The position numbers and the translations under genes are program-made. The notes beneath the pieces are model-generated. The model saw only the letters and a program-made list of their open reading frames with translations. It ran no database searches and was not told where the DNA came from. A stretch of 64,000 nt of DNA from Amorphophallus konjac. Taxonomy: Eukaryota > Streptophyta > Magnoliopsida > Alismatales > Araceae. The DNA is taken from assembly GCA_022559845.1 (NCBI GenBank), contig CM040118.1, positions 263,151,519 to 263,215,518 on the forward strand. Direction: 5' to 3'. Positions 46,446-58,018 of this stretch are shown piece by piece; position 1 is the first letter of the stretch; each line of letters opens with the position of its first letter.

Positions 46446-48540
46446 GAAAGCTCTAGTGATCTACCGAAGAACAAAGGTTCTTTGACAGAACAACTCCATC
46501 CTCTGTCAAGCCCTGCCTGCTGCTATTTGCTGCTGTTAGAAGCTTCAGAGTCTAGTATTCTCAACCAGATCTTCACGTTTCTCCATCAGATAATCCTCAT
46601 AAGGTAGGTTTTCTCAAGTTACTGTAGCCCAAATGAAATTAATGCAAGATATATATATATATAAGCATGTCATGCATATGATTATTATAGTTTTCATGCG
46701 TTTTCTGAAATATTTTGAAAGAGACGCCCCTGTCAAGGGCGCTAATTTACAAGACACGACCATGTCCAGGTCGTCAATTTAATATTTGACGCCCTGTACA
46801 CAGGCGTTAATTTCATGTAAATCTTCAGAACGGATTATCCATGCAATTACATGAAATCAATCAATAATTGTTAACGGTTAAAAGTCAATAAGCATGAAAC
46901 ATCAAATCTAAAATACTGCATCTGATTTCCTGCCAATTTCCTGTCATGACTATATGATTGTTATCATTGATTATCGTGCAAATCTTGCTTTCCCAGTATC
47001 TCTTGAATTCACGACCTAGACTAGGTCGTTTTCCATATGTAAACGCCCCATCATAGGGCGTGAATTAAAAATAAACGCCCCTTACTAGGGCGCGTATCTG
47101 TTAAAATCCTGGAATATATATTTTGTGAAAATAAGAATTTAATGATTAACGCCCCTGACAAGGGCGCGTTTTTGATAATTTCTGAAAATAAATATGTTCT
47201 GAAAAATATTGTAATTAAAAAGACGCCTGCTAGTGTAGTCGTCAACTCTTGAAGAAACGCCCCTGCCGAAGGCGCTTTTTAAATAAATTATTGAATTATT
47301 GAAAATTCTGCAAAACGGACCATGTGTAAACGCCCTTCTGTTAGGCGTTAATTACTTGAGAAGCGACTTGACCTAAGTCGTTATTTTACTGTAAATTGAT
47401 TTTTCCTCTGATTTGCTAACCGATGGTTTATATATTATACATATATATATATATATCGGCACTATTCTCCACTCCGTGAGTATAGTCCCACTTTTCACGG
47501 CGTTTTATCGATCACACTCAATTCTCATTGACATACAAGCTCTCCTTTGGACATTCCGTTCCTTGGGACTAGCGAGTTAGTCATAGAGACCTCCGTAAGA
47601 CTCCTCGTAGCCTTGGATTCCCTCAAGGCCGACTGAGCTGGTTGTACCCTAAAAACCCATTACACGATCCTTGCCATGTCAATCTAAAGAAACATGGTAT
47701 ACCGGCCCTTATGATTATACAAAGAGTATATCATAAGAAATTCTTGATGGGATAATGATATCATGCCATATCGTGTCATTCTTGTAAACCCCAATTCTAT
47801 GATAAGAATGAGGGTATCTTGCTTGATCTAATGTTCATGTGGACCTCAATTCTATATAAAGAATGTCCATATTGATTTGTCATGGTACCTAAGTTAAGGG
47901 AACCATATTCTACCTAGTTTTATCGACATCGTGATTATACCGTTATTATCGCCATTCTATGTCCTTTGTCATATTTTGGACTCTATTCTATCAAAGTTGT
48001 CATACGTGTCTACAAGCTTGATTATTGAAATTCTATATTGGCTATATAAACAAGAGGGATGTCAAAACACATGATAAATGCCTGCGCATATAGGGCCCGA
48101 TCTGGTCCTGGGAGGAGCACCCGAAAGTACTTGTGCCCATGGGAGTTAAAATGATAAGGTATCTGGCATTATACCGAGTACTTGACTTGCTTGATTGGAC
48201 ATTCCACACACATCTTGTACTTGAATCGTACTTGACTTTACATGAAATGCGTGGCCCGAAAGAGGGTAATTTACTTGCTTGATACATGATAGCCAAAGTT
48301 CTTGACATGACTCGATAATAGTACTTGCTTGAATATCTTGAATAATTGTATCTTGTTGAAAGTTCATGAAAGTTCATGATTAAGTTCATCTTGTTTCTTT
48401 GATATTACATTCTCTCTATCTTGTCGTTTCATGCGAGCATGCATAGCTTTATTGCATTCATGAAAATGTAATTACTTAAACCACTTGCTAGTACTTGAGA
48501 TATAATTTCCTACTGAGCGTTCGCTCATTCCGTTTGTCCC

Positions 48541-48604
48541 TTTTTACTTTTCAGGTAAGTCCGACGACGATGGAAGTCAATCGGATGGGAATGGTCAAGA
48601 GTGA
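48541..48604 (+). other. splice-like junction and acidic tail in LTR
   Basis: TTTTTACTTTTCAG ends at 48554 and is directly followed by GTAAGT, an acceptor and donor back to back as in recursive splice sites. Read across the site, the frame gives SGKSDDDGSQSDGNGQE then TGA (48602). The compound element's LTRs and the LTR at 58875 have an acidic S/D/G-rich tail in the same frame at the same place. The 3' LTR copy is 56302-56355. Confidence 0.6.
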
Positions 48605-48862
48605 AAGTGATAGAGCTTCTACAAGTGTCGTCTAGTCTTTTCTATAGTTTCTTGAGTCAACTATGTATTCTTTTCCTTTTTATTTAACAGAGTATTGGAT
48701 TTGTAATAGTCTATCCATTATGAAATAAAGGATTGGGTTCTCTTGCTATTTTGCGCATCTCTGTCTTTGTGTCGAATACACGACCACTCTGATTGACATG
48801 ATTGATATAGACACGTCGCGCATCTCCGGGTATCTTCCGCGCTCGGGGCGTGACAGTCTTTG

Positions 48863-48874
48863 TGGTATCAGAGC
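48863..48874 (+). promoter_or_regulatory. primer-binding site
   Basis: TGGTATCAGAGC, perfect initiator-Met complement, 7 bases (GTCTTTG) after the LTR. The compound element also has a 7-base gap, larger than the usual 0-3. Confidence 0.92.
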
Positions 48875-49000
48875 CTAAGGTATTCAATTCCTAGGAAACC
48901 CAAGTCCAAGGATAGGTTTCAAAACCTTTAACCAAGTGAGAGTGGGTAGAACCAAGGGTTAAATGATCAATGAGTCCTTTATAAGATCATAGTGATATAA

Positions 49001-49026
49001 TACTAACATAGCTATTGTAATTGTAG
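49001..49026 (+). promoter_or_regulatory. branch-point and splice-acceptor-like sequence before gag
   Basis: TACTAAC at 49001-49007, the ideal branch-point sequence, then TATTGTAATTGTAG ending at 49026, only four bases before the Gag-Pol ATG at 49031. It could accept a donor in the LTR and remove the ATG-containing leader together with the primer site. The match to consensus is seen, its use is inferred. Confidence 0.45.
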
Positions 49027-49030
49027 GATA

Positions 49031-52000
49031 ATGGCTGCTGAACGTGCTCAATGGCGCAACATGCAGCGTACCCTTCAAGGGATGACCCAAGTGCTACAAC
49101 AGGTAGCACAAGGTGGTGCTCCACGAGCTGGAAGCTTACACCAAGCATTCAAGAATATGAATCCCCCGAAGTTCATGGGATCGACCGATCCAGACGATGC
49201 CGAGCATTGGGTTCGGGAGATTGAACGTATATTCCGTGTTATGCAATGCACGGATCAGGATAAAGTCTTATTAGCTACTTTCCAGTTAGAAAAGGATGCT
49301 AGATGCTGGTGGGAGTCGATTGAAGCTACTATTGACCCAACTCAAGTTACATGGGGTGAATTCGTTGAATATTTCAACGCCAAATATTTCTCTGATAGGG
49401 TCCAGGAAAAGAAGGCCGCCGAATTTACCGCATTAAAGCAAAGATCTTTATCGGTGGCTGATTATGAAGCACAGTTTTCTAGACTGTCTAGATATGCTAA
49501 GCATTTAATTAGCACGGAAAAGATGAAAGCCCGTAGATTTCTTAATGGGCTTAGGCCCCACTACATTACTCAACTGGCGCCTATGGATATTCAAGTTTAT
49601 ACTGAAATAGTGCGCCGAGCTCAGTTGCTTGAAGATGCCACGGAACTATCTGATAGGATCCGTGGGAAAGACAAAAAGGAGCAAGTCACAAGTTCGGGTT
49701 CTTTTAAACCCAACTTTAAGAAGAGGCCCAATAATGGAGGTTCTTCCTCTCAAGATCAGAAGTTCAAGAAATCCAAGCCTTTCTCTATCACCACTACACC
49801 TTCAAACGTAGTATGCAAGCATTGTGACAAGGCTGGTCACAAAACAGAAGAATGCTGGAGGAAATTAGGAGCATGTCTCCGTTGTGGGAGTCGTGAACAT
49901 CGGATTCCCGATTGTCCATTAATGAATGACCAAGACGGTGAGGGTAAATGCCCAGTGACAAGGAACGCGCGTCTTCATGCAATCCAAGAGACCGAACCAG
50001 AAGAAGAAGGCGGATTGGTGGAAGGTACATTAAAAATTTGTTCCAAATATGCACATGTTTTATTTGACACGGGTGCATCGCATTCCATTGTTTCCAAGAA
50101 GTTTGCTGACCCATTGCCTCTAGAACCGGAATGGATGAAATTAGTATTGTCTACTACTCTCGGAAACGAGACGGATATCACACATCATTACCAAAACTGT
50201 GAGGTATTGGTTCGAGGAAAGAATTTTCCTATTTATCTTATCTGCTTAGATCTAAAAGAGTATGATGTTATACTAGGAGCAGATTGGTTATCCAAATACC
50301 AGGCAACGGTTGATTGCCGTGATAGCAAGATTGTTTTCAAGGAATTTCCGGAACTGACTTATACTAGTCCTAAGAGTCGAAGCAAATTCCCTCTTATTTC
50401 GGCTCTTCGAGCAAGCAAGCTCGTCAAGAAAGGATGTGTATCCTTCCTTGCTTTTGTCACTATTAAAGAAGCTAAAGAAACCAAGATAGAGGACATTCAG
50501 GTAGTGCGAGAATTTCCAGACGTATTTCCGGAAGAATTGTCGGGATTACCCCCGCAAAGAGATGTGGCCTTTACCATCGACTTAGCCCCTGGTGCTGGTC
50601 CTGTTTCAAAGGCACCCTATAGAATGTCCCCTGCAGAACTAAAAGAATTAAAGAAGCAATTGATGGAATTGATTCAAAAAGGGTTCATTAGACCAAGTAC
50701 TTCCCCGTGGGGAGCCCCAGTCCTATTTGTAAGGAAGAAGGATGGATCCATGAGATTGTGTATCGACTATCGACAGTTGAATCATCTTACTATCAAGAAC
50801 AAGTATCCACTGCCGAGAATCGATGAATTATTTGATCAGATTTCTGGATCCAAACATTTCTCCAAGATTGATCTCAGGTCTGGTTATCATCAATTGAGGA
50901 TTAAAGACGAAGATATTCATAAAACTGCGTTCAGAAGCAGGTATGGCCACTATGAATTTGTTGTTATGCCTTTTGGACTAACAAATGCCCCTGCTGCCTT
51001 TATGCAGTTGATGAATAGCATATTCAGGTCTTATCTAGATCAATTTGTGGTGGTTTTCATTGATGATATATTGATATATTCCAAGACTAAGGAAGAACAT
51101 GAAGAGCATTTGAGGATTTCATTACAAATCTTGAGGACAAATCAATTATATGCTAAGCTCAGCAAATGCGAATTCTGGCTTGAAGAAGTGGCTTTTCTCG
51201 GACATTTGATATCCAAGGATGGATTATCTGTAGATCCGTCAAAAGTTGAAGCTGTGAGAAACTGGGAGAGACCCACTAATGCAAGCGAGATCAGAAGTTT
51301 CTTAGGTCTTGCAGGCTATTATCAGCGATTTATCAAATATTTCTCTAAGATCGCCGTGCCCCTTACAAGGTTAACTCGCAAGGAGATCCGATACGAATGG
51401 AGTGAGGAATGTGAAAGAAATTTTCAAACTCTCAAGGATCATCTCACCACAGCTCCGGTCTTAGCTCTATCGATAGAAGGAGAGAAATTCGAAGTCTACA
51501 CTGATGCGTCTGGCATTGGCCTCGGATGTGTCCTAATGCAACAAGGAAAGGTCATAGCATACTCTTCACGTCAGCTGAAGAAGCATGAGGAGAATTACCC
51601 CGTCCATGACTTAGAACTGGCCGCGGTAGTATTTGCCCTAAAGATATGGAGACACTATCTCTATGGGGTACAGTTTACTGTATACTCCGATCACAAAAGT
51701 CTCAAATATCTATTTTCACAAAAGGAGCTGAACATGAGACAAAGACGTTGGCTAGAATATCTCAAGGACTTCGACTTCAGTATACAATACCATCCCGGAA
51801 AGGGTAATTATGTGGCTGATGCCCTTAGTCGAAAGCCGAGAGCAAGGATAGCCAATTGTATGATACAAGAATGGAGGTTACTTGAACAATTCTCCGAGCT
51901 CAATATAAGCTTGGACACGGAATCCAAATTTGTCACACTATCCCATGTAAGCATACAGTCAGATTTGTTATCTGAGATACAAACACTTCAGGATGATGAT

Positions 52001-53383
52001 CCTATGTTAGTAGAAATCAAAGGCAGATTAGAAGGACAATCTGATTTTCAACTAACTTCTGATGGAAGATTATCGTTCAAAGATAGAACTTGTATACCCG
52101 ATTGTCCGGAATTAAAGAAGAAGATCTTAGATGAAGCTCACAGATCAAGATACACTATTCATCCTGGATCAACTAAAATGTACCAAGATGTAAAGAGGAA
52201 CTTTTGGTGGCCTAATATGAAAAGAGAAATAGCGGACTATGTATCGCGCTGTCTCACATGCCAACAGGTCAAGGCGGAACACCAAAAGCCTGCGGGAAAA
52301 CTACATCCTCTAGATATTCCTAAGTGGAAATGGGAGGATATTGGTATGGACTTCATCATGGGTTTGTCTAAATCTAAAGGAGGACATGATGGAATCTGGG
52401 TTATCATTGACCGATTGACTAAATCGGCACATTTCTTGCCAATCAAAAGCCGATGGTCGATTGATGTGCTAGCTGCACTATACATTAAAGAAATAGTCAG
52501 GATACATGGAATTCCTGTCTCAATCGTGTCTGATAGAGATCCCCGTTTTACTTCTCATTTTTGGAAGGGATTACAACATTCGTTGGGGACAAGGCTCAAC
52601 TTTAGTACTGCTTTTCACCCACAAACGGATGGTCAGACCGAGCGAACTAATCAAGTTGTTGAAGATATGCTGAGAGCATGCATTATTGACTTTGGAGGAA
52701 GCTGGCATGACCACTTACCTTTAGTTGAATTTGCATATAATAATAGCTACCAAGCTAGTATCCAAATGGCACCTTTCGAAGCCTTATACGGAAGGAGTTG
52801 CCGATCTCCCATATGTTGGAACGAAGTTGGAGAGAAACAACTATTAGGTCCAGACATGGTAAGGGATACAACTGAGAAGATACAGGTAATCAGAGAAAGA
52901 TTACAAGTTGCTCAGACCAGACAAAAGACTTATGCAGATACAAGAAGAAGAGATCTTGAATTCCAAATCGGAGATCATGTATTTCTTAAAATATCCCCTG
53001 GACGTGGCATACGAAGATTTGGTGTTAAGGGCAAGCTTACGCCAAGATTCATCGGACCATTTGAGGTACTCGAAAGAGTTGGCGAGGTTGCTTATCGCAT
53101 CGCGTTGCCTCCTCAGTTGTCCGAGGTACACAATGTATTTCACATATCTATGTTGAAGAAGTATGTGCACGATCCGTCACATATTATTGAGCATGGAGAT
53201 CTGGTGATCCAGAAAGATCTCACATATGAACAGAGGCCCTTGAAGATATTAGATCGAGAAATACGAGCTCTAAAGAATAAGGTTATTCCCATGCTCAAGG
53301 TGCAATGGAATAAGAATCCTGAACGCGAAGCGACATGGGAGACCGAGGAATCTATGAAGAAACGATTTCCCGAGTTATTCTAA
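49031..53383 (+). CDS. gag-pol: Gag-Pol polyprotein, intact
   Basis: 1,450 codons in one frame. Gag domain about residues 35-190 ([29 protein letters not shown]). Two zinc knuckles, C262-C265-H270-C275 and C282-C285-H290-C295. Protease D346-T-G. Reverse transcriptase about 520-700 with FIDD catalytic Asp 678/679. RNase H from Asp825 ([13 protein letters not shown]). Integrase zinc H1037, H1044, C1074, C1077 and catalytic D1107, D1168, E1204 with the 35-residue D-E spacing. It ends in a chromodomain-type tail (PMLKVQWN...[18 protein letters not shown]), which in this clade directs insertion to chromatin. No residue expected for catalysis is missing. The ATG at 49031 is the only sensible start. 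Confidence 0.97.
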   Translation: MAAERAQWRNMQRTLQGMTQVLQQVAQGGAPRAGSLHQAFKNMNPPKFMGSTDPDDAEHWVREIERIFRVMQCTDQDKVLLATFQLEKDARCWWESIEATIDPTQVTWGEFVEYFNAKYFSDRVQEKKAAEFTALKQRSLSVADYEAQFSRLSRYAKHLISTEKMKARRFLNGLRPHYITQLAPMDIQVYTEIVRRAQLLEDATELSDRIRGKDKKEQVTSSGSFKPNFKKRPNNGGSSSQDQKFKKSKPFSITTTPSNVVCKHCDKAGHKTEECWRKLGACLRCGSREHRIPDCPLMNDQDGEGKCPVTRNARLHAIQETEPEEEGGLVEGTLKICSKYAHVLFDTGASHSIVSKKFADPLPLEPEWMKLVLSTTLGNETDITHHYQNCEVLVRGKNFPIYLICLDLKEYDVILGADWLSKYQATVDCRDSKIVFKEFPELTYTSPKSRSKFPLISALRASKLVKKGCVSFLAFVTIKEAKETKIEDIQVVREFPDVFPEELSGLPPQRDVAFTIDLAPGAGPVSKAPYRMSPAELKELKKQLMELIQKGFIRPSTSPWGAPVLFVRKKDGSMRLCIDYRQLNHLTIKNKYPLPRIDELFDQISGSKHFSKIDLRSGYHQLRIKDEDIHKTAFRSRYGHYEFVVMPFGLTNAPAAFMQLMNSIFRSYLDQFVVVFIDDILIYSKTKEEHEEHLRISLQILRTNQLYAKLSKCEFWLEEVAFLGHLISKDGLSVDPSKVEAVRNWERPTNASEIRSFLGLAGYYQRFIKYFSKIAVPLTRLTRKEIRYEWSEECERNFQTLKDHLTTAPVLALSIEGEKFEVYTDASGIGLGCVLMQQGKVIAYSSRQLKKHEENYPVHDLELAAVVFALKIWRHYLYGVQFTVYSDHKSLKYLFSQKELNMRQRRWLEYLKDFDFSIQYHPGKGNYVADALSRKPRARIANCMIQEWRLLEQFSELNISLDTESKFVTLSHVSIQSDLLSEIQTLQDDDPMLVEIKGRLEGQSDFQLTSDGRLSFKDRTCIPDCPELKKKILDEAHRSRYTIHPGSTKMYQDVKRNFWWPNMKREIADYVSRCLTCQQVKAEHQKPAGKLHPLDIPKWKWEDIGMDFIMGLSKSKGGHDGIWVIIDRLTKSAHFLPIKSRWSIDVLAALYIKEIVRIHGIPVSIVSDRDPRFTSHFWKGLQHSLGTRLNFSTAFHPQTDGQTERTNQVVEDMLRACIIDFGGSWHDHLPLVEFAYNNSYQASIQMAPFEALYGRSCRSPICWNEVGEKQLLGPDMVRDTTEKIQVIRERLQVAQTRQKTYADTRRRDLEFQIGDHVFLKISPGRGIRRFGVKGKLTPRFIGPFEVLERVGEVAYRIALPPQLSEVHNVFHISMLKKYVHDPSHIIEHGDLVIQKDLTYEQRPLKILDREIRALKNKVIPMLKVQWNKNPEREATWETEESMKKRFPELF

Positions 53384-53465
53384 GAGGTATATGTCCTACA
53401 CTCTCCGCGTGTATAATTATATATATATTGAATTTGGGGACCAAATTCTTTTAAGTGGGGGAGGG
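53384..53465 (+). promoter_or_regulatory. 3' non-coding region and polypurine tract
   Basis: TTGAATTTGGGGACCAAATT... then TTTTAAGTGGGGGAGGG up to 53465, directly before the 3' LTR. Nearly the same block precedes LTR1 and LTR2 of the compound element, so this cis region is better conserved than the LTRs themselves. Confidence 0.9.
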
Positions 53466-56400
53466 TGTAGCAACCCTAATAAATGAATAATTAAAATGAA
53501 TTAAAACATATATATTACAGAAGTAATATATAAAAGGAATAGGGTCCTAAAACAAAATTTAAAATAACGCCTCTTATTAAAGCGTTAATTTATAAAGAAA
53601 CGCCTCTATCCATGGCGTGACTAACGAAAGGACGCCCACACATGCGGTCGTCAGTTCTCATGCGACCAAATGGGTAAGTAAAAGAAACGCCCCTATCTTG
53701 GGCGTGTTTTAAAACACGAAACGCCCTTTTTCAAGGCGCTTTTTAAGAAACGCCCTAAAGTAAGGCGTCAATTAAATAATACACGCCCTTACCAAAGTCG
53801 TTAATTCCATTCGGAACCGTTCGAACCCAGAACTTATCCAGGGTAAGTGATAACTATGAGAAAGAGTTCGAATGTGGTAATAACTCAATCTTGGAAATAT
53901 TACTTCCAATCAAACACTAACTATTGTTAGGATTCCCAAAATCCTATAAAATCTCTCGTTTGACAAACCCTAAACCTATTTGATCCAAGCCTCTGCGACG
54001 GTAAGTGAAGAACAGAACTGTTCTTCTTTCCTTTCTTCTGTTTCGAGTATATGAAGAACTAACGTTCTTCATCTCCTTCTCTTCTTACAGGTTGAAGAAG
54101 CCTGGACTTCGTGGAGAACAAGGGTAAGTTCTTCTATCTTCCATCTTCAGCCAAGCATTATAAAGAAATTTCTAACATCTCTTCATATTTCCCTGTAGGA
54201 AAGCTCTAGTGATCTACCGAAGAACAAAGGTTCTTTGACAGAACAACTCCATCCTCCGTCAAGCCTTGCCTGCTGCTATTTGCTGCTGTTAGAAGCTTCA
54301 GAGTCTAGTATTCTCAACCAGATCTTCACGTTTCTCCATCAGATAATCCTCATAAGGTAGGTTTTCTCAAGTTACTGTAGCCCAAATGAAATTAATGCAA
54401 GATATATATATATATAAGCATGTCATGCATATGATTATTATAGTTTTCATGCGTTTTCTGAAATATTTGAAAGAGACGCCCCTGTCAAGGGCGCTAATTT
54501 ACAAGACACGACCATGTCCAGGTCGTCAATTTAATATTTGACGCCCTGTACACAGGCGTTAATTTCATGTAAATCTTCAGAACGGATTATCCATGCAATT
54601 ACATGAAATCAATCAATAATTGTTAACGGTTAAAAGTCAATAAGCATGAAACATCAAATCTAAAATACTGCATCTGATTTCCTGCCAATTTCCTGTCATG
54701 ACTATATGATTGTTATCATTGATTATCGTGCAAATCTTGCTTTCCCAGTATCTCTTGAATTCACAACCTAGACTAGGTCGTTTTCCATATGTAAACGCCC
54801 CATCATAGGGCGTGAATTAAAAATAAACGCCCCTTACTAGGGCGCGTATCTGTTAAAATCCTGGAATATATATTTTGTGAAAATAAGAATTTAATGATTA
54901 ACGCCCCTGACAAGGGCGCGTTTTTGATAATTTCTGAAAATAAATATGTTCTGAAAAATATTGTAATTAAAAAGACGCCTGCTAGTGTAGTCGTCAACTC
55001 TTGAAGAAACGCCCCTGCCGAAGGCGCTTTTTAAATAAATTATTGAATTATTGAAAATTCTGCAAAACGGACCATGTGTAAACGCCCTTCTGTTAGGCGT
55101 TAATTACTTGAGAAGCGACTTGACCTAAGTCGTTATTTTACTGTAAACTGATTTTTCCTCTGATTTGCTAACCGATGGTTTATATATTATACATATATAT
55201 ATATATCGGCACTATTCTCCACTCCGTGAGTATAGTCCCACTTTTCACGGCGTTTTATCGATCACACTCAATTCTCATTGACATACAAGCTCTCCTTTGG
55301 ACATTCCGTTCCTTGGGACTAGCGAGTTAGTCATAGAGACCTCCGTAAGACTCCTCGTAGCCTTGGATTCCCTCAAGGCCGACTGAGCTGGTTGTACCCT
55401 AAAAACCCATTACACGATCCTTGCCATGTCAATCTAAAGAAACATGGTATACCGGCCCTTATGATTATACAAAGAGTATATCATAAGAAATTCTTGATGG
55501 GATAATGATATCATGCCATATCGTGTCATTCTTGTAAACCCCAATTCTATGATAAGAATGAGGGTATCTTGCTTGATCTAATGTTCATGTGGACCTCAAT
55601 TCTATATAAAGAATGTCCATATTGATTTGTCATGGTACCTAAGTTAAGGGAACCATATTCTACCTAGTTTTATCGACATCGTGATAATACCGTTATTATC
55701 GCCATTCTATGTCCTTTGTCATATTTTGGACTCTATTCTATCAAAGTTGTCATACGTGTCTACAAGCTTGATTATTGAAATTCTATATTGGCTATATAAA
55801 CAAGAGTGGATGTCAAAACACATGATAAATGCCTGTGCATATAGGGCCCGATCTGGTCCTGGGAGGAGCACCCGAAAGTACTTGTGCCCATGGGAGTTAA
55901 AATGATAAGGTATCTGGCATTATACCGAGTACTTGACTTGCTTGATTGGACATTCCACACACATCTTGTACTTGAATCGTACTTGACTTTACATGAAATG
56001 CGTGGCCCGAAAGAGGGTAATTTACTTGCTTGATACATGATAGCCAAAGTTCTTGACATGACTCGATAATGGTACTTGCTTGAATATCTTGAATAATTGT
56101 ATCTTGTTGAAAGTTCATGAAAGTTCATGATTAAGTTCATCTTGTTTCTTTGATATTACATTCTCTCTATCTTGTCGTTTCATGCGAGCATGCATAGCTT
56201 TATTGCATTCATGAAAATGTAATTACTTAAACCACTTGCTAGTACTTGAGATATAATTTCCTACTGAGCGTTCGCTCATTCCGTTTGTCCCTTTTTACTT
56301 TTCAGGTAAGTCCGACGACGATGGAAGTCAATCGGATGGGAATGGTCAAGAGTGAAAGTGATAGAGCTTCTACAAGTGTCGTCTAGTCTTTTCTATAGTT

Positions 56401-56606
56401 TCTTGAGTCAACTATGTATTCTTTTCCTTTTTATTTAACAGAGTATTGGATTTGTAATAGTCTATCCATTATGAAATAAAGGATTGGGTTATCTTGCTAT
56501 TTTGCGCATCTCTGTCTTTGTGTCGAATACACGACCACTCTGATTGACATGATTGATATAGACACATCGCGCATCTCCGGGTATCTTCCGCGCTCGGGGC
56601 GTAACA
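53466..56606 (+). repeat. 3' LTR of intact gypsy element
   Basis: 3,141 bp. It has the same hairpin array, AT-repeat (2 bp shorter) and splice-like sites as the 5' LTR. It ends GGGGCGTAACA where the 5' LTR ends GGGGCGTGACA. Most differences are transitions. Confidence 0.95.
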
Positions 56607-56611
56607 AACGG
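56607..56611. repeat. target duplication AACGG, right
   Basis: Matches 45708-45712 exactly. Confidence 0.93.
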
Positions 56612-58013
56612 TCTATATAGGGGCAGCTAATCCTTGATAAGCGGTTTATCGTAGGGCCGCTAACTAATTCCTGGCGATTTATTATTAGGCCATTTGTCTT
56701 CTATTTACAAAAACTAAATATGTGTAACTAGATGCTAACTAAAACACATCATGTCTGGAAATCAACATATATAAATTTCACAGCATGACAGAACAAAGAT
56801 AATATGCGTGGGTTCCATGTATTAGAACAAGAGAATTCCTTTTTGTTTCTTTAGGGTTAGGATTTATGCATGAACATTACACTAGATGCATAGACTCAAA
56901 TAAAACATGAAATTCTCGGTCTATAATACATGAAATCAAGTGCAACAAGAGGTCTTTTAATCCTAGAATGATGTTTTATCCATTCATGAGATGACCTACC
57001 TCTGTCCTGGGCCTTTGACTTCGAATTTAAGCCTGGAAGTTGACCCTAGTTTCCTGCACGTCTTGTCCTAAAACAGCAACTTCACGACCTAATATATCTT
57101 GATCCTCCTGACCTAAGTATGTGAAATTTGGAGGGTAAGAATAAGATACAAAGGAGAACAAAAGGTTTTAAAGGTGCAACTTCTAAATACCTCGTTTTGG
57201 TTTCCTAATCTCCTAATCTTCACTGGTCCATTGCTCAATTTACTGGGTCATTTGTATGAAACCAGCAACTTTAGACGCCTCTAACTCCCGGTGTGCTCGA
57301 TCTCCTTGCAAGAAATTTTGGGAGGAGTTAGATCTATATATTGTGAACAAAAACCTCTAAAGAACCTACCTGAATTAAAGTCGTCTTACTATAGTTCCAC
57401 GCGAGCCAAACATAGGGGTCGTGCAAGTGAAACCTAGAGTCTATTTATAGGGTTTTGCTAGGGTTTTGGAGATTAGAATGATGCTAGAGTCCTTATTAAC
57501 TTTAGGTCGACCTCTGAGAGTCCTAAATATGTCTACAAGTCCAAAAACCTCGGTCTCTAGAATTTACAATGCCAAAATTGCATCTTTTTGTTAGTTCTTT
57601 TGCTCACGGAATCAGTAGAGATGTAGCGGTCAATTGTGAGAGAGTTTAGGGATGTAGGTGGTCTTACGATAGACCGTTTACGGTCTGAGTGCCGAATTTG
57701 AATTCAATTCAAATACATTTTTTTATATATCCACTTATTTATCTAAATAGGGAGTATTTATCCCCTATATTCCGTAAATAACTAATTAGGCTTCTAGAAT
57801 ATGGGCTAAACTTCATGGGCTTGGTCCTTAAGTCCTTTGAGCTTTATTTAAATAGGCTAGGTTAATTGGTTATCATACTTGGGCCTTAATAATAATTTAT
57901 TTAACCCGGAAATTCATTTATTAAGCTATTTTGGTCTTCAAAAATTCTTATAAATTCCTCAAAAAATTCTTAAATACTTTAGAATTATTTTATAAAATTT
58001 TTGGCGCATTACA
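56612..58013 (-). repeat. LTR3 (5' LTR of the compound), right part
   Basis: Resumes inside the hairpin unit cut by the insertion and ends TTTTTGGCGCATTACA, a decayed form of the GGGGCAATACA end of LTR1 and LTR2. The TATA box is at 57442-57450 (minus). Confidence 0.92.
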
Positions 58014-58018
58014 TGATC
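58014..58018. repeat. target duplication TGATC, right
   Basis: Matches 9265-9269, closing the compound element. Confidence 0.9.

Larger units (their letters stand above)
45813..47382. repeat. array of ACGCCC-loop-GGGCGT hairpin units
   Basis: About 18 inverted-repeat units with 4-7-bp arms and 6-9-base loops, often followed by TTAATT: seven at 45813-46055, three at 46722-46815, eight at 47008-47382. Three variant units use ACGAC...GTCGT arms (for example 47009). The loops differ in every unit. The 3' LTR carries the same array at 53565-55133. Confidence 0.9.
45713..48855 (+). repeat. 5' LTR of intact gypsy element
   Basis: TGTAGCAACCCTAATAAATG...GCTCGGGGCGTGACA. It carries about 18 hairpin-like ACGCCC...GGGCGT units (45813-47382), a TATA box with downstream telo-box, intron-like sequences and an AT-repeat (47440-47457). 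The terminal CTCGGGGCGTGACA is shared with the compound element's LTRs. Confidence 0.95.
45713..56606 (+). mobile_element. intact Tekay-type Ty3/gypsy chromovirus
   Basis: 10,894 bp with LTRs of 3,143 and 3,141 bp, primer site, one intact Gag-Pol ORF, polypurine tract and a perfect AACGG duplication. By eye the LTRs differ at only about 15-20 positions, so this is the youngest insertion in the window. Domain order Gag-PR-RT-RH-IN with a C-terminal chromodomain-type tail puts it among chromoviruses. The long LTRs and motifs fit the Tekay/Del clade. Its protein and polypurine region are clearly related to the compound element's, its LTR hairpins are not. Confidence 0.95.
9270..58013 (-). mobile_element. 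compound Tekay-like gypsy element, LTR-int-LTR-int-LTR
   Basis: Three LTRs and two internals of one Ty3/gypsy chromovirus family, all on the minus strand. LTR1 is 9270-12626, LTR2 25520-28876 and LTR3 43758-45712 plus 56612-58013. Each is 3,357 bp after nested DNA is removed. Internal 1 (12627-25519) and internal 2 (28877-43757) reduce to about 4.67 kb each. The outer ends carry a perfect TGATC duplication and LTR2 has none. The two internals share inactivating changes. The nested elements are present in only one unit each, so the dimer formed before they arrived. Confidence 0.92.

Noticed and set aside
45813..47382. Regularly recurring short repeats that superficially recall a CRISPR array
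   Set aside because: The units are inverted repeats with uneven spacing inside a plant LTR and are duplicated in the mate LTR. No cas genes, and the genome is eukaryotic.
47440..47457. AT-dinucleotide run as a TATA box or origin
   Set aside because: A simple repeat that differs in length between the two LTRs; no supporting context.
48042..48050. CTATATAAA as the main LTR promoter of the intact gypsy element
   Set aside because: It is a fair TATA match, but the TATA/telo-box at 46192-46223 sits at the position used in the compound element's LTRs and precedes the intron-like signals. Kept only as an alternative.
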